Below, piece after piece: positions 1-12,404 of a stretch of 64,000 bases of DNA. Made by a program: the position numbers and the translations under genes. The notes under the pieces were generated by a model. The model was not told the origin of the DNA. It worked only from the letters and a program-made list of their open reading frames with translations, and made no database searches. Origin of the DNA: Ceratotherium simum simum (taxonomy: Eukaryota > Chordata > Mammalia > Perissodactyla > Rhinocerotidae). Each line of letters begins with the position of its first letter. Within the stretch, counting starts at the first letter, position 1. Location of the stretch: contig NW_004454266.1 in assembly GCF_000283155.1 (NCBI RefSeq), positions 626,326 to 690,325 of the forward strand, written 5' to 3'.

Positions 1-450
1 TGCTTTCTGCAACGGGTGAGTTTGTGCATGGGCCGTTTAAGAACCAGTTTTAATTTCTTTGTGAACCAGCTTTTCTGGGGGTACTCCCCAATGTTTTAGT
101 AGCAGGCAAAGTCAGATATTATGCCACTCGTCTCTATTGTGCTGGGTCCACAAAACGCTGGGGTGCTCCCCGGCTCAGGGCCCAGCTCCTCCAGGGAGGC
201 TGCGTACATGTGCGCTGCTCCTGGGCAGCCGTGAAGCACTGCGGCTTGTGAAGGTGGCGTTTTTCCTCTCCAGAAGGGAGTTTCTGCCTCTTCCACCTCA
301 ATTAGGATTGTCTGTTGTTGCAGGAGTTCCTCTTATCCAGTTTTCACTTCTGTCTCAGGGGTAGTTTTTCCACGAGTAGTTGTAAATTGGCTGTGTCCGC
401 GGGAGGAGGTGAGTTCAGAGTCTGCCTACGCCGCCATCTTGACTTCCTCC
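1..450 (-). mobile_element. LINE-1 5' UTR, 5' terminus of an L1 running off the left edge
   Basis: Read on the minus strand, the segment starts near 450 with an AAGATGGCGGC element (complement of about 430-441), the YY1-type site typical of L1 5' UTRs. It continues with a GC-richer leader containing an open frame with no recognisable domain (96-296). Because the 5' terminus is present and the element runs out of the window to the left, it could be near full length. The body is not visible, so this cannot be decided here. Identity as L1 is from the general character of mammalian L1 leaders. Confidence 0.7.
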
Positions 451-2025
451 GTCGGCAACTTTGTTTATAGAAGAGAGACTTAAGTCCACCACATGGTAGT
501 GGGTTAAAATTGACATCCTTGAGTAAAGCCAGGATTCTTGAAAGATGATATTGTAGTGACGGAGTCTGTGATAGACAAAAGTCTACCTACATACAGAGGA
601 AGATTACAAAGGGTTCCTTTGTTGTAGCTCAGGTTCTAAAATTTAGAAATAAAAAGTATCTCCTGAGAAGATGTAACTGAATGCCATCAGATATCAGAAA
701 GTGAGGAGAGAGTGATTGTACTTCCTTTTGTACAGGTTCTAAAACAGGACTGGTTAGAAGTACTACATGTTGCTTCTTGATTCTAAGTATCATCAGCAGA
801 GTAGGAGAGATCTTGCTCAATGTAGGGTAATAAGGGGAATACAATTTGGAGGGAAAAGTAAATTCAGGCTTGGATATTCAGAAGGGAGTTTTGGGATGGA
901 TTGGATGTTTGAAAGGAAAACAACTGTTACCGATTTGTGCTTAAACCCAAACTGATCAGAAAAGTAAGCCTCAGAGGATAGTCAAGCTTGCAGAGTTATA
1001 GTTAACATTAGGACGGATGAAGATGATCATCAAGATCTGAGTTGTACATAAACTTCCAATTCTTGCAGGTTTCTTCCTTTAAAGTGTCTCTAAAAATGGA
1101 AATATTCAAAATATTCATCATTAGACATAAGGTTAATACACTACACATTAAAATACATGAGAAATTGTTTTGACACCAGTAAAATAAAGAAAAGGTATGA
1201 AGCCAAATCTAATATTCAGTATTATCTGGTAACTATTCCTAAGATTTCCAATCACCAGTGACTTTTTAAATGTAAATTTTTATGTTTCTGAGTATTTTAT
1301 AATAAATAAACATTTAATACCACGAGATTGTTTTATTTTGCTTTTAAATTATTTTGTTTTCATGTCAGAAATATACTGTTAGTTGAGAAAAACTAGAAAT
1401 TGACAAATGTCAAGAAGAAGACAAGAATCACTTGAATTTTTTTCCATTCAGTGATAAAAATTATTTGTATTGGAGCGTTTGCTTATAGGAGATTTTGTTT
1501 TCATGCATGTACTTACACACACAGAAAAACGCACGTTTGAAACCATAAATAGCAACATCTTGGCTGCCCATCCTTTACTTTCCATTCTTCCATCATCGTC
1601 CTGGTCCAGGTCCTTAGTATCATCTCCTTTGTTCATGGTGCCACCACCCATCAAGTTCTCCATGTTAGAAATATGGATTCATATTCAATGACCCCTTATT
1701 CCTCTCTCTCCTTCCCTGGCCTGCATCAATCTTTTGAAAAATTCTGCTAAATTTATTCCAGAAAATTTTCTCAATTAGGTCCCTCTTTTAGGAATTGCCA
1801 CAATTTGAAATAAATCCTGATCATCATTCACCTTGACTAATGCCACAGCTCCCTGAAACTAATCATATTTATACTCAGTCATGTCTTCCTATTTTTCATG
1901 AAATTCCTAAGATTAAAACTATCTATTGATTCCATAGTACTAAAAAATTATAGTTACAATTTATTGAGATTTCTGGAATGTCACATTAAATATCTTTAAT
2001 GTACAGTCCACATGCATTCTCTATT
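451..2025. other. Intergenic, no gene seen
   Basis: AT-rich sequence with only short open frames on both strands (up to about 73 codons), none with a recognisable domain, membrane pattern or splice context. No clear young repeat was recognised. Confidence 0.5.
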
Positions 2026-2029
2026 CTTC

Positions 2030-2165
2030 ACAAAAAAAGCTTCAAAGTAGGTGTTATTTTCCTCAAGACACCCATGAAGAATTGAGACTTATTTAGTGAG
2101 AAGTGGAACAATGACTCAAACCCAGATGTTTGTGACTTTGAGACCTCTGTTTTTTTAATAAACCA
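2030..2165 (+). repeat. Degenerate MIR SINE
   Basis: The order of motifs resembles the MIR core: GTGTTATTTTCCTC, then GAATTGAGACTTA, AGTGAGAAGTGGAACAATGA and CTCAAACCCAGA. The copy is diverged, as expected for an ancient mammalian SINE. Confidence 0.55.
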
Positions 2166-2199
2166 AGCTATCTAGATGACCAGGTACAAAATCCTTAGT

Positions 2200-2660
2200 A
2201 GAGTATGTAAGAGCCTTCATGGTCTAGACCCACTTACCTTTTCAGTCTCATGAATCACCCTCACATCAAGCTCTGGTAATGTGGTCATACGGAACTCCTC
2301 ACTGTTTTCATTTCATGCCTCCATTTCATTGAAAACACTATTCATTGCTACCTAAAACTACATTTTATCCATTGATACTCATGTTGAATTTGATTTCCTC
2401 TGTGAAACCTTTTTCTGATTCTCAACAGTCAAATCCTTCCTCTGTGGTGCTTCCTTAAAGCACTTTGAGTAGTCCATGCAAATGACACTTCCCAAAATGT
2501 TTTATGATATATCTGTTTACATTTATCTTTCTACTATTGAACTTGAGCTCCTTAAAGGCAGAAGCTCTATGTTGTTCATGGTTGTATTCTCAAAGCCTAA
2601 GATACTGCCTGGAACACAGAGCAGTAAAAATTGAATGTCAAGTGGAATAATTAATGAATA
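2200..2660 (+). repeat. Ancient LINE-2 (L2) 3' region
   Basis: Pyrimidine-rich L2-like text (a TTTCCTCTGTGAAACC-type segment) is followed by the characteristic L2 tail pattern: TTGAGCTCCTTAAAGGCAGA, a run resembling 'catggttgtattctcaaag', and CTGGAACACAGAGCAGTAAA. Family assignment is by pattern recognition only. Confidence 0.55.
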
Positions 2661-5600
2661 CACCATCAAAACTGCTTCCTAATTGTTATCCAGTTTCTAT
2701 ATGCACCAAGGGTCCTAAATTCCCTGCCAGATGGATTTTCCAGAACAAAACTTTCATTCCATCATTCTCCTGCTTAAGAGAAAATGACTCCACAGAACAT
2801 ATTATATCAGGTTTCAATTCCCTTGCTTAGCATTCCTTTGCAGACCCTGCAAAATCTGTTTGATGCCATCTGTCTACAAAAGTATAGTTTTAAATTTACT
2901 GCTGGGATTTTTCCTATTTCCCCAGAGCTCATTCTAATTCCAAACTTTCTGAGAGAGCCTGTTCTCCTCCAACAGGTATTGCTGAGATGTGTTAGGTTAG
3001 AAGAAACAGGGCTATCTCCCCACTCTCTCCAGTCCCCTGTTTTTACTACTCTTTCTTCCAGGAAGTATTCTGGGCTTTGAGGAAAAAACACGAATAACAT
3101 TCATCTCCTGACCTCAAAGAACTTAAGTCTAATTAGTAGAAATGGGGAATGACTTCTGGTTTCCTAGCTGAATGCTCGCTCAGCCACTGGGCTTCCTGAC
3201 AAGCAGCATGCTGACAGAGTTAGGGAAGGATCCTTGGGACAGGAGATGTGGTGGGGCCTCCAGGTGGAGAAGAGACAGACACTGCTTTCTTGAATTACTG
3301 TGTTCCCATAGGCACAGAGATGGAGCCACCTGTGGGTACAGGCCCCAGAGTTAGTGTCATGGAGGGAAGATAATATTAGGGTCTATAATGGATCAGTAGG
3401 CCAAAAGTTTCAGGCATCAGGAATTTAGTATGAGGTTACCAGCTGGGAGTCAACTCATGATGAAGCTGATTGAGAGTCCTAGGCTTAGGCTAGCTGGTAA
3501 CCCTGGTCTAAATTAATCACACAAAGAGCTAGAGCAGATCTTACTACCAAACAAGAAGTGGATGTAACCTTAGCAGCATGTTATTCCTTTCCTTCAGCTC
3601 CCCAATGCAGAAGGAGTAGAAGCAGGGAAGAGGAACTCATGTGAGGAGCTGACCAGGCTCTTTCCCTTCTACTCCAAGCTACTCAACCAAATCTAGTGCT
3701 GGCTGTTGGCTGGGGTTATTAAAAAAAAAGCAACACTGATGTGAAAATGTGATTTAAACTTAAAAGTGAACAAGTGTCAGTTTGCAAAATTATATCTTAA
3801 TGGAAGCAAATGAAGAGTAAACAGTCTTAATAACCAGAGAACACTTTTAGAAACTAAACATGATTGACAAATTAGGGACTCTGACTGAGAGTCATCAGGG
3901 AAGTGGGCTATCAGTGGAAAGGGAGGGAGTAAACAGACACAGTTTATAGCAGTAACCATAAAAATAAAACTCTTCCACATTTATGCTCCACACATTCAGA
4001 CTTGTTAGTAAACTATATTTGTTATTATCCCTGATGCACATTTAACATCTAGAGAATCTAATGGCTGAGGGTCAGTTTAGGCAGCTTTCCTTATTTTGCA
4101 TTGAATCAAGGCTCTTTCCTGCCTTGGTGCTTTGCTCATAGTTGGCATCCTCCTCTGTGTGTTTTAAAATAGCAACCTTCTTTCTTTATTCATTTATGAA
4201 GCCAAATGTTCTATTCCACTAATTAGTGAACTAGTTCTGAATTCGTATTGTTCAGAGAGAGCCATAAAGTTCATCAGAGTGGCAATTAGTCCTGGAAATT
4301 CTGGTCCAATAACCTCATCTTCAATGTGTGGACTGCATCCCAGAAAGGAGGAGGCTTGTGGAAGTTCACACCAGTGTGTGTGGTAATGTGGGAGCTGAAG
4401 CCTTCTGGTTTCCAGATCCACCCGTTGGTTTGCAGTCTAGTCTTTAATCTCTTGTGAATGACTTTATCTTTCCACTAGAACTCTGGATTCAGCATCTATG
4501 TTTCATAAGATCTCATATCCTTTTCTATATCTATATTATCAGCATGCTGCCAGACTCATGATAGCAGAGATGAATTTGCGCCTGAATGTTTCTGCTATTC
4601 CCCAATTAATAGTTTTCCTCCTTATGTCCAACCACAAACTTATATGACACTGCTGGTCAGTGAGTGGTGTACCTGTGAAAATGGTGAAGCCAGGTTTTTT
4701 TATGGTGAAGAAACCAAAATTCAGCTCCATTCACTGAGCTAACTCATAGAGAGAATTCTATGGTTGGAGAAGAAATGTGAGAATTTATACTGTCCGTTCC
4801 TCTCCACCTTGACTGAATAAATGAAAAGGTATACATCACTGATATCACAAACATGAAAATCTGCACTGAGACTTATTCTCACTTGTTTCTTGATCTCTAG
4901 ATCTTGTTTCATCAACATCACCTGAATTTAATACCATTCCTTCCAGTGGTTATTTCAGGACATTTATACAGCTGCCTGGATGAGCTCAGGTTAGCAGCCC
5001 GTTGCCATTCTCTTCTCTACAAGGAACAATCACAACTCCTCTCAGTTGTGCCGGAATCTGAACAACAGAACTGATGCAGGCATATTTGTATTTTCTCTTT
5101 GTATCCTGGAATTACTGTTATGAAATATTATTTTTTACTTTTCCCTGTATAAATCTGTGATATTCGTTTTATTTTATTTTCTAGGGTGGAGGTGAGCGAG
5201 AAGGGGCAGGGAGAGACAGCAAGACTCTCTACGCTTTCATTAGTTTTGCTGTCAAATAACTAGTGGTCCCCTCCCCTGCCCTGTCTATGCTCCAACAGGA
5301 GGTTGCCCTTATAGCTTCTTGCACCATAATACTTATCCCTAGAGTTTGAGCTAATAGTTAAGAAACTGCGTTTATCAGCTGTCTTGTGCTCACTTACAGA
5401 ATTCACTTAATTCTCTGAGTTAAGTTTTCCTCTGAAACTTTGGACACATTAGATCTGATGCTAGCTATATTCTTCTTGAAAAATGTCAAAATATTATAAA
5501 TACTTTTCAGTTTATACCTTCATTTTTTACCTAATTTTAAAAACAGGTAGATACATAAATAATTTTTAAAAATAATTTTTAAGTTGTCACTGAGATAGAG

Positions 5601-7245
5601 CCATTGATTGTGTCACTTCTCTGTGTGAAACTGTGGACAAAGTTGAGTCAGAGGTGATATACATGAAACAGCTAATCTTTAAAAATATAAGGTGGAGATC
5701 AAACAGTGGGTTGGTGATCAGTTGTCTCTGAGAAGCTATCTGAGTGTAATTCAGAAAGAAAAGACTCCAAGCCCTCCACCTTCTCCATCTCTCACCCACC
5801 TAGCAGTTGATGAAAGACTTTTTCTCATCCATCACTCCAAATATTTACTCTCTGCTTCTCAATAGGGAGAGAAATATACAAAATCATTCTTCTGGTGGGT
5901 GTAGCTCCGGGTTAGTTTTGGGGTGTCCTACATTGACTTTTCTGAGTTTCAGTTTTTCCTTTTTCCCTCCCTTCCTTCAACTCTCCTCTCTCTTCCATCA
6001 TTCCTTCCTTCCTTGTTTCCTTCTTTCCTTCCTTCCCCTCTTGTTAAAATAGAGAAAACACGACTTCATTCTGACCCATAAGAGGGAAAATTCTGTCTCA
6101 CTATCATTAATTACACCTCAACTTTCTATTCTTAGTCTGTTTTGCATGATCAAAGATACTGACCCCACCATCTATGGCATTAGGACAGGAGTAGATAGCG
6201 CTCACCAAGAATGGGAAAGAGGACTGGAATGATGCATCAGTTGGCTCTGTGGGATGAAGTGGTAGGATGCAGCTTTTGTTTTAGAAAAAACAGTAAGAAA
6301 GTCCAACTGAGGAAGGAGGTTTTGAAGAGAAGCTCCCCATGTCCTCTTCTCTCATTCCCCTTTTCAGAAGCATGTTCTTCCTAGGGTATCAGGGACTCCA
6401 GGAGACCAGGGAATGTTCAGAAGTAACTTCGAGTTAGCTTTTCTGCCCTTCAGCCTCCAGGCTCTGAGGTGGTGGCCCTGGGAAGGGGAGTTTTATTGGA
6501 GTGAGTCTCTTCTCCTCAGAGGAGCTGTTCTCCCTAAGACCTATGCACACAGAGATGACACACAGAGATGATTGGTGTCAGGAGCGCGGGAACCACACTA
6601 TTCCTTCAGGGTCAAAGAGCCCTGCCAGAGTGGCCAGTTCCCTGAAGAGGGACCAAATCTGCCTGTCTGTGTAGGGAGCAGGCAGGTGGGGTCAAGTTTT
6701 CTCTCCTGCTCTCTGAGAGGTCAGCTCTGAGGCTATGGGTTAAAGAAGTCCTTAAGATGTCATATTCTCAATCCATAGCTGCTGAACAAGTTCCGTCCTC
6801 ACACAGGGTCCTGTATAATCACCTAATGACCTAAAATGGAAAGTGTGTCTAATGTTGACTTCCTTTGCTGTTGTTGAAAACAAAGACTTCCTCTCAGACT
6901 TTAAGAAAGGCCTTCCTCTGTGGGAGCAAAGAGAGTCAGGTAAAGCATGGAAAAAATTGCAGCAATTTGCCTGAATTTACATGGGGGCTCGAGGAACTCT
7001 TTCTAGTACAGCATCTGTGAGAGGAGATGAAGAGCTCCATCAGGTCTGAAGAACTATCATTACAGTGAATGTGCTATATTTTTTTTTATTTTTAAGATAA
7101 TACTTTCTATTCACTAACTGGAGGGCTGCTTCAAGGCCAACTCTTTTGGAAATGAGAAAGTCCCCCAAAGCTTGTCTGATGTCTTGTCCTCCTCCTCTTT
7201 CCTCTTTCGTGTTTCTTCTTTTCTGAGGAATTGACATATAGCATG
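2661..7245. other. Intergenic, no gene seen
   Basis: Unique-looking or very old sequence with many short open frames (all under 100 codons) that lack domains. A polypyrimidine CCTT-rich tract lies at about 5,960-6,045. The stretches at 4,194-4,421 and 2,784-3,100 are open on one or both strands but show no conserved protein pattern. Confidence 0.5.
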
Positions 7246-7249
7246 AAAG

Positions 7250-7430
7250 CACTGAACTAGGCCAGGGTTTTAATCCTGGTAGTATGACTGATCTATCTAT
7301 AACTTTGTACAAGTCATTTCACTTTCATGAGGCTCAGATTCTTCATCTTTAAGTGAGAAAGAGCTGATTGTTATTTGGGGTAGTTATGTTCCTTCTATAA
7401 AGTTGTCATGAACACTGAAATGGCCAATAC
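7250..7430 (+). repeat. MIR SINE
   Basis: The MIR order is recognisable: TTTAATCCTGGTAGTATGAC, ACAAGTCATTTCACTTTCAT, GAGGCTCAGATTCTTCATCT, then a TGTCATGAACACTGAAATGG-type end. It is diverged but complete enough to orient on the plus strand. Confidence 0.6.
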
Positions 7431-7676
7431 TGAATTCTCACTCTTGCTCTAGGTGAAATTCAGGATTAGAGTTAATCAAGCCTCTCGTCACATTTTTTGT
7501 CAATTGATCTATATGTAATCTTGTTTTAAGTGTGTTTCTGCTTAACACACCTTATTTAATATATTTTCTTCATTCATTAATGTTAGTGAATGCACAGCCA
7601 TCGGCACTATAACTCACGACTGAAAAAAGTTTGTCTAACACATGTATTTTCTCTATAAAGCACATCTTAGCCTTTT

Positions 7677-7868
7677 TTACTTTTTTTGGTGAGGAAGATT
7701 GGCCCTGAGCTAACATCTGTGCCAATCTTTCTCTATTTTGCATGTGGGATGCTTCCATAGCATGGCTTGAGGAGCAGTGTGTAGGTCTGCACCGGGGATC
7801 CAATCCCTGAGCCCTGGGCCACCAAAGTATAGCAATGAATTTAACCACTATCTCGCAGGGCTGTCCCC
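7677..7868 (-). mobile_element. ERE-type tRNA-derived SINE
   Basis: On the minus strand it starts GGGGACAGCCCTGCGAGATA, passes through a tRNA-like region, and ends in GAAAGATTGGCACAGATGTT followed by a TTAGCTCAGGGCCAATCTTCC-type tail and an A-rich end (T-rich on plus at 7,671-7,688). Imperfect flanking repeats (TCTTAGCCTTTTTT near 7,664 and TCTCAGCTTTTTT near 7,871) look like an aged target-site duplication. The 139-codon open frame across this region is an artefact of the SINE and its flank. Confidence 0.8.
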
Positions 7869-7869
7869 A

Positions 7870-8250
7870 CGTCTCAGCTTTTTTGCAATTAGGAACATTA
7901 GACAACACTTTAGCACTACACTTGGTGACCATTTCAGACCGTGAAATCACCAAAGAAACCCACAGAAAAACCCAAATTGTCACAAACATAGTACCAAAGA
8001 TGCCATGGAAAGGACACTAGTTTATAGTATGAGAGCTGAAACAAGAGAGCAGAAAGCTTCATTTTGTTCAACCTCAGCTGGGAACAAGCCCATCACATGA
8101 CTCAATTTTTTTTTGCCATCTCCACAGGCTCATGTCCATGTCTGACTAGGAAACTGCTGTCAATATTGATTTTGGGGTTACAAATAAACTTTAGAGAATA
8201 GGTGGTTTCGCAAATACTGATCCACAAATAGCAAGGATTGACTCTCTTCT
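7870..8250 (+). repeat. Possible ancient interspersed repeat flanking the ERE
   Basis: Sequence on both sides of the ERE (about 7,500-7,663 and 7,870-8,250) reads as one continuous element once the SINE is removed. It has the feel of an old DNA-transposon or LTR relic. I cannot name the family. Confidence 0.3.
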
Positions 8251-8254
8251 AATC

Positions 8255-10240
8255 TTCTCTACTGTTGTGATCTTTGGTGTTTTCCTTGCACTTGACATTG
8301 TTTAAAGTCATTTCATTTTCAGAAGGCCAGGGATTATGAATCATATGACCATTTTTGTTCATTCATTCATCCATTCATGTATTTCTATTCATTCTTTCAC
8401 TAATCATTTATGAAACAGCTACAATGTACTTGGGAAACAAAGATAAGTGGGATATACTACCTGTCCTAGATATTATTTACTTCTAGCTGATAGTCTAGTA
8501 AAGGAAAAAGCTAAACAGCAGGACCATGTAAATCTCTAATAGAAACCACAGAAAGCCGTGATTTATCTTGGAAAATTCTTGCTGGATAGAATACTATCTC
8601 TTTTGTGTGAAAATGAATTGCTATTCCTCAAGAATCTTTGGAAGATATGGAATAAAACAATATTTTGAGTTAGGTCCATGAGATACTATTGCATCCAAGA
8701 CTCCTTTGATGCAAGGTGCCTAAGATGTCAGGGTGGGGTGTGGGGAACTAATAATCAGATAATATTACCAGGCTCTGGCTTGTGAAATATTCTAGAAACA
8801 TGAGGGGACCCATGGGAATGTGTGCTTTCTTTTCCAAGTGGAATTATTGATGCAAATGGGGTATATATGTGACCAAACTCACAGTGATATAAATGGTTAC
8901 CAAACTTGATCTTGAATTTAGCTGTTCTGAAGTGTCCCTTATTCAATTCTGAGAGTTTGCAAGATGTATTCTAGAATGAGCTTATCTGGCTATTCCTCCC
9001 CAGTGTATTCATTGTGTCTTCATGATTGTGCTCTATGAGAACACTGCCTGTCTCCTTTACTTAGCCATCCTCTGCAGAGGTTGACATTGCTTTCCCTACC
9101 CTGGCTGAGAGATTGGAGACCACTGTCTCTTGTACCTACTTTTCATAAGCAAAAGAACAGGTCATCCCAGAATTCTCATTCGTGAATCACTCCTGCCGTG
9201 ATTCTTATAGGAGAAAATATAGATATCTTATAGGAGATAATTGTCTAAGTGTTCTTATAGGAGAATCACGGTAGGGTTAGTTTAATGGGAGGTATATATA
9301 ATGCAGGTAATTATCTGCTATTATACTGTCTCATATGTACCTGAATGTCTTTGTCCATGATAAGTTGTCTGGCCAAGGGTATACCACATCTCATCTGGAA
9401 CTGCTCCTGACTTTTCCACATCTTTCAGTCTATGCCCGACTGACGCCAGGAGACCAAGGAAGGTGGAAATATATTTTTCATGCTAATATCTCATCTGCTT
9501 TTAAAGGCTTCATTTTCTGGCCCAGGCTTAATCTCTTACCAGGATGATTAACAATACAAACATCTACAGCCCACAAAAAATCTTTGCTTCCAACCATGGG
9601 ATTGTGGTCTGGACCTGCAACCTCAACAAGGCAATAGAAAGTATTTTGACAAAAATGTTTGTCAAATATCTCTCAAAGTTAAGATTATTCAGACTCTCTA
9701 CAGGAAACTTGATTCCTTTCTGAAGTGGTGTTTCTCTATCAGTTTCATATTTGGTGTAGTCTTGCTCTATGTTAGGATCATAAAATGACTGCCAACTATA
9801 TTGAACTTCCTTCAATTTAGATTGTGTCCAGATGGTTTTGCTCACTAAGATTAATGTTTCTGATATCAGCCACAAACAGTGCTATGAGAAATAAAATTAA
9901 ACAGTATATGTGAAATTGATGAGAGAGTATAAAATATTCAAGACTTGTTGTGTTCCCCAATCCAGACTCTGACAATGAGACTCTTCATTAGTTTGTATTT
10001 TACCAAGGGACTAAGTTGGAGTCATGACTGAATTCAGGCTTGTCAAGTCCACACTCAATGTACTTAGGTGTGGAGAACTGTTCTAGGTGCTGAAATTTTA
10101 AAAAATGAGGTTCTCTAAAGGAGCTTATATTTGATTGGACAAAGGACAATGTTTTCCTAATGCAGAAGGAAATCCTGCAATTAATAATAAAATTAATTGA
10201 AATGAGAATGAGTAAAGGTATGAAAATGTAAAACAAAAAA
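8255..10240. other. Intergenic, no gene seen
   Basis: AT-rich DNA with a TTCATTCATTCATCCATTCA run near 8,360 and a small cluster of direct and inverted repeats at 9,184-9,271, described separately. The open frame at 9,564-9,875 (-) has no recognisable domain. Confidence 0.45.
9184..9271. repeat. Three CTTATAGGAGA copies inside an inverted repeat
   Basis: CTTATAGGAGA occurs at 9,204-9,214, 9,227-9,237 and 9,254-9,264. The block is bounded by CCGTGATTCT (9,196-9,205) and its exact reverse complement AGAATCACGG (9,262-9,271). A further short inverted pair, GAATCAC (9,184-9,190) and GTGATTC (9,198-9,204), overlaps the left arm. It may come from replication slippage or template switching. No function is implied. 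Confidence 0.75.
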
Positions 10241-10259
10241 AGAAGTAAAAAAAGAGAAA

Positions 10260-11040
10260 TAGAAAAGGAGATTCAATTTTTCATTACTTGTCAAGGAAAT
10301 GCATATTAAAACTACAATAAAGTTAATGTGTTTACACATAATATTGGCAAATATTGAAGTGCATTAAGATTTAATGCTGGTGAAAAGTTTGTGGATTTAT
10401 TTCCATTTGCTTTTGAGAATAACAACTGCCTCTGTGGAAAGCAATTTGGGCATATTTATTAAAATTTTAAAAGTGCACATATTTTGAGCTAGGAATCACA
10501 CTTCTGGAAATTCATCTGCTGAAATTGAAAGAATAGTAGGTAAAGATATACGGAATAGAATGTTTATTGAAACATTGTTTGTAATGAAACACATTGATAA
10601 TAATCTAAGTGTTCATTTTTAGAAAAGTATTGAATTCATATTATATGTTATAGATTCAATACAGGTATTAAAAACAATGTACTAATTATATCAGCACCTA
10701 TACACATGTCAGTGTGTATTTGTAACTATATATTTCTACTCATGGGGAAATGTATAAAAGGATATACAATGGATTCTGAACATGGATTACATGAGGAGGA
10801 GCTGGAAGATGAGTGGATGGTTTGTGGGAGCAAAAGAAAAATATATGGAACAGGAAAGAAGAACAGGAGAAAGCCAAAAAGAAAACAATAAAGAAAGATT
10901 CACCAAAAAGGTAGCTCTAAATGCCCCCTGTGCCATGCACAATGTGATGCCCTTGTATAAAATCATATGTTGTGTATATTTACATGAAAAAAGACATTTC
11001 AGGATAGGGAGATCTATATCTGCTGCTTTTTAAGGAGTAG
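10260..11040 (+). mobile_element. Old L1 (L1M-type) 3' portion
   Basis: The sequence follows the L1 ORF2-tail and 3' UTR pattern: GGAAATGCATATTAAAACTA, GAAAGCAATTTGGGCATATT, then AGGAATCACACTTCTGGAAA and GAAACATTGTTTGTAATG. It is heavily mutated. It is interrupted near 11,040 by a younger L1 tail and may resume at about 11,390-11,900. Confidence 0.6.
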
Positions 11041-11378
11041 TACCCATCCATGATGTGTATAAATGTATAAGTCAGAGGGAGAACATCAAATACTGTATGA
11101 TCTCACCCATTAAGTAGTAGATAATAACAACAACAAACACACACATAGAGACAGAGACTGGATTGGTGGTTACCAGAGGGGAAGGGGGGAGGGAGGAGGG
11201 GGAAAAGGATAATTAGGCACATGTGTGTGGTGATGGATTGTGATTAGTATTTGGGTGGTGAACATGAGAACATGATGTAATCCATGAAGAAATAGAAATA
11301 AGATGATGTACACCTTAAATTTATACAATGTTATAAACCAATGTTACTGCAATAAACAAATAAACAAAAAAAGTTAAA
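11040..11378 (+). mobile_element. Younger L1 3' UTR fragment
   Basis: The fragment contains the L1 tail signature GATCTCACCCATTAAGTAGT, GGTGGTTACCAGAGGGGAAG with a purine-rich G tract, and TTATAAACCAATGTTACTGC before an AATAAACAAATAAAC A-rich end. The reverse complement of the same tail type is seen at 43,915-44,218 and 60,060-60,300, so several copies of one L1 lineage are present in the window. The copy is 5'-truncated. Confidence 0.75.
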
Positions 11379-11389
11379 AAAATTTGTAT

Positions 11390-11661
11390 ACATATTGTTT
11401 AGCGCAAAAAGCAAATTTCATAGTAATGTGTATATTGTGAGTTTATTTTGGCAAAAGGAAGCATGTAAACTCTCAAATCAACCAATCAGGCAAGCAGTCA
11501 GAGCTAACCCCTGCTGTGTATGTGTGTGTATGTGTAGTATGGTGTGTATGCATGTGTACCATCAGTTGGGTGTGATGTTTGTAGGGAAGAAAGAGAGAAT
11601 ATTCACTTTATTTTAGAGACTACTATTTTATATGCAGTGTTACAATAAGTATATGTGTATA

Positions 11662-11708
<47 letters not shown>

Positions 11709-11905
11709 TTGTGCAAGGAAAAATATGTGAAGATTCATACCAGGCTTTTACATTGGTTATCCTGGGGGAGGGGGAGGAGAGATTAGAGGCATAATGATTG
11801 GGAGAGATGATAATACTTTTCTTTCATCTTTTTCCACTTGTTACAATATGCATCTATACTTTTGTAATTTGATAAATATAAAAGAAATTAAAAAAGAAAA
11901 CAGTT
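11390..11905 (+). mobile_element. Old L1 3' UTR remnant with (TG/TA)n
   Basis: This is probably the continuation of the old L1 interrupted at 11,040. It includes ACCATCAGTTGGGTGTGATG, GGTTATCCTGGGGGAGGGGG and an A-rich end at about 11,880-11,905. A (TA)n/(TG)n microsatellite lies at about 11,650-11,706. Confidence 0.5.
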
Positions 11906-11999
11906 TACGTGGTAAACTGTGAAACATAAAAAATTAAACTGGTAAAATTTTTACATGGTAAAAAGTTAAAAATGTACACAATGGAAATTATATCTTCCT

Positions 12000-12400
12000 A
12001 CCACTCCAGATCCCTGGTACCCTTACCTAGAATCCGGGTGCAGCTGGAGTTAATAGTTTCTTGACTATGTACGTATAAACATGAGCGAGTGGTTTGTCGT
12101 TTTTTCACACAAATGGGAACATACTGAAGCACACTATTTTGTACCTTAGTTTTTCCATTAGCAAAATATCACGGAGATCTTTGGCATCTATGGAAATAAT
12201 CATAGGGTATTAAGTTTGCATATGTTTGTATAAGTAAAGGAAAAATTATGTAAAGACAGACACCAACACCTAACAGTTGTTCCGTCAGTTGGGTGGAGTG
12301 GTTGGAGGGAAGAAGCAGAGAATAATCTTATTTCTTTAGAGACCACTATTTTATTTGAATTGTCACAAAAAAGATGTACCATATTTATGATTTAAGCTAT
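12000..12400. mobile_element. Additional diverged L1 3'-end pieces
   Basis: 12,100-12,190 resembles the reverse complement of an L1 tail (an ACACTATTTTGTACCTTAG-type stretch, then CACGGAGATCTTTGGCATCT). 12,280-12,380 repeats, in diverged form, the text seen at 11,560-11,650: a GTCAGTTGGGTGGAGTGG-type segment, then AGAGACCACTATTTTATTTG. Confidence 0.4.
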
Positions 12401-12404
12401 TGAA

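Noticed and set aside
7570..7989. 139-codon minus-strand open frame
   Set aside because: It runs through an ERE SINE and its old flanking repeat; no domain is seen.
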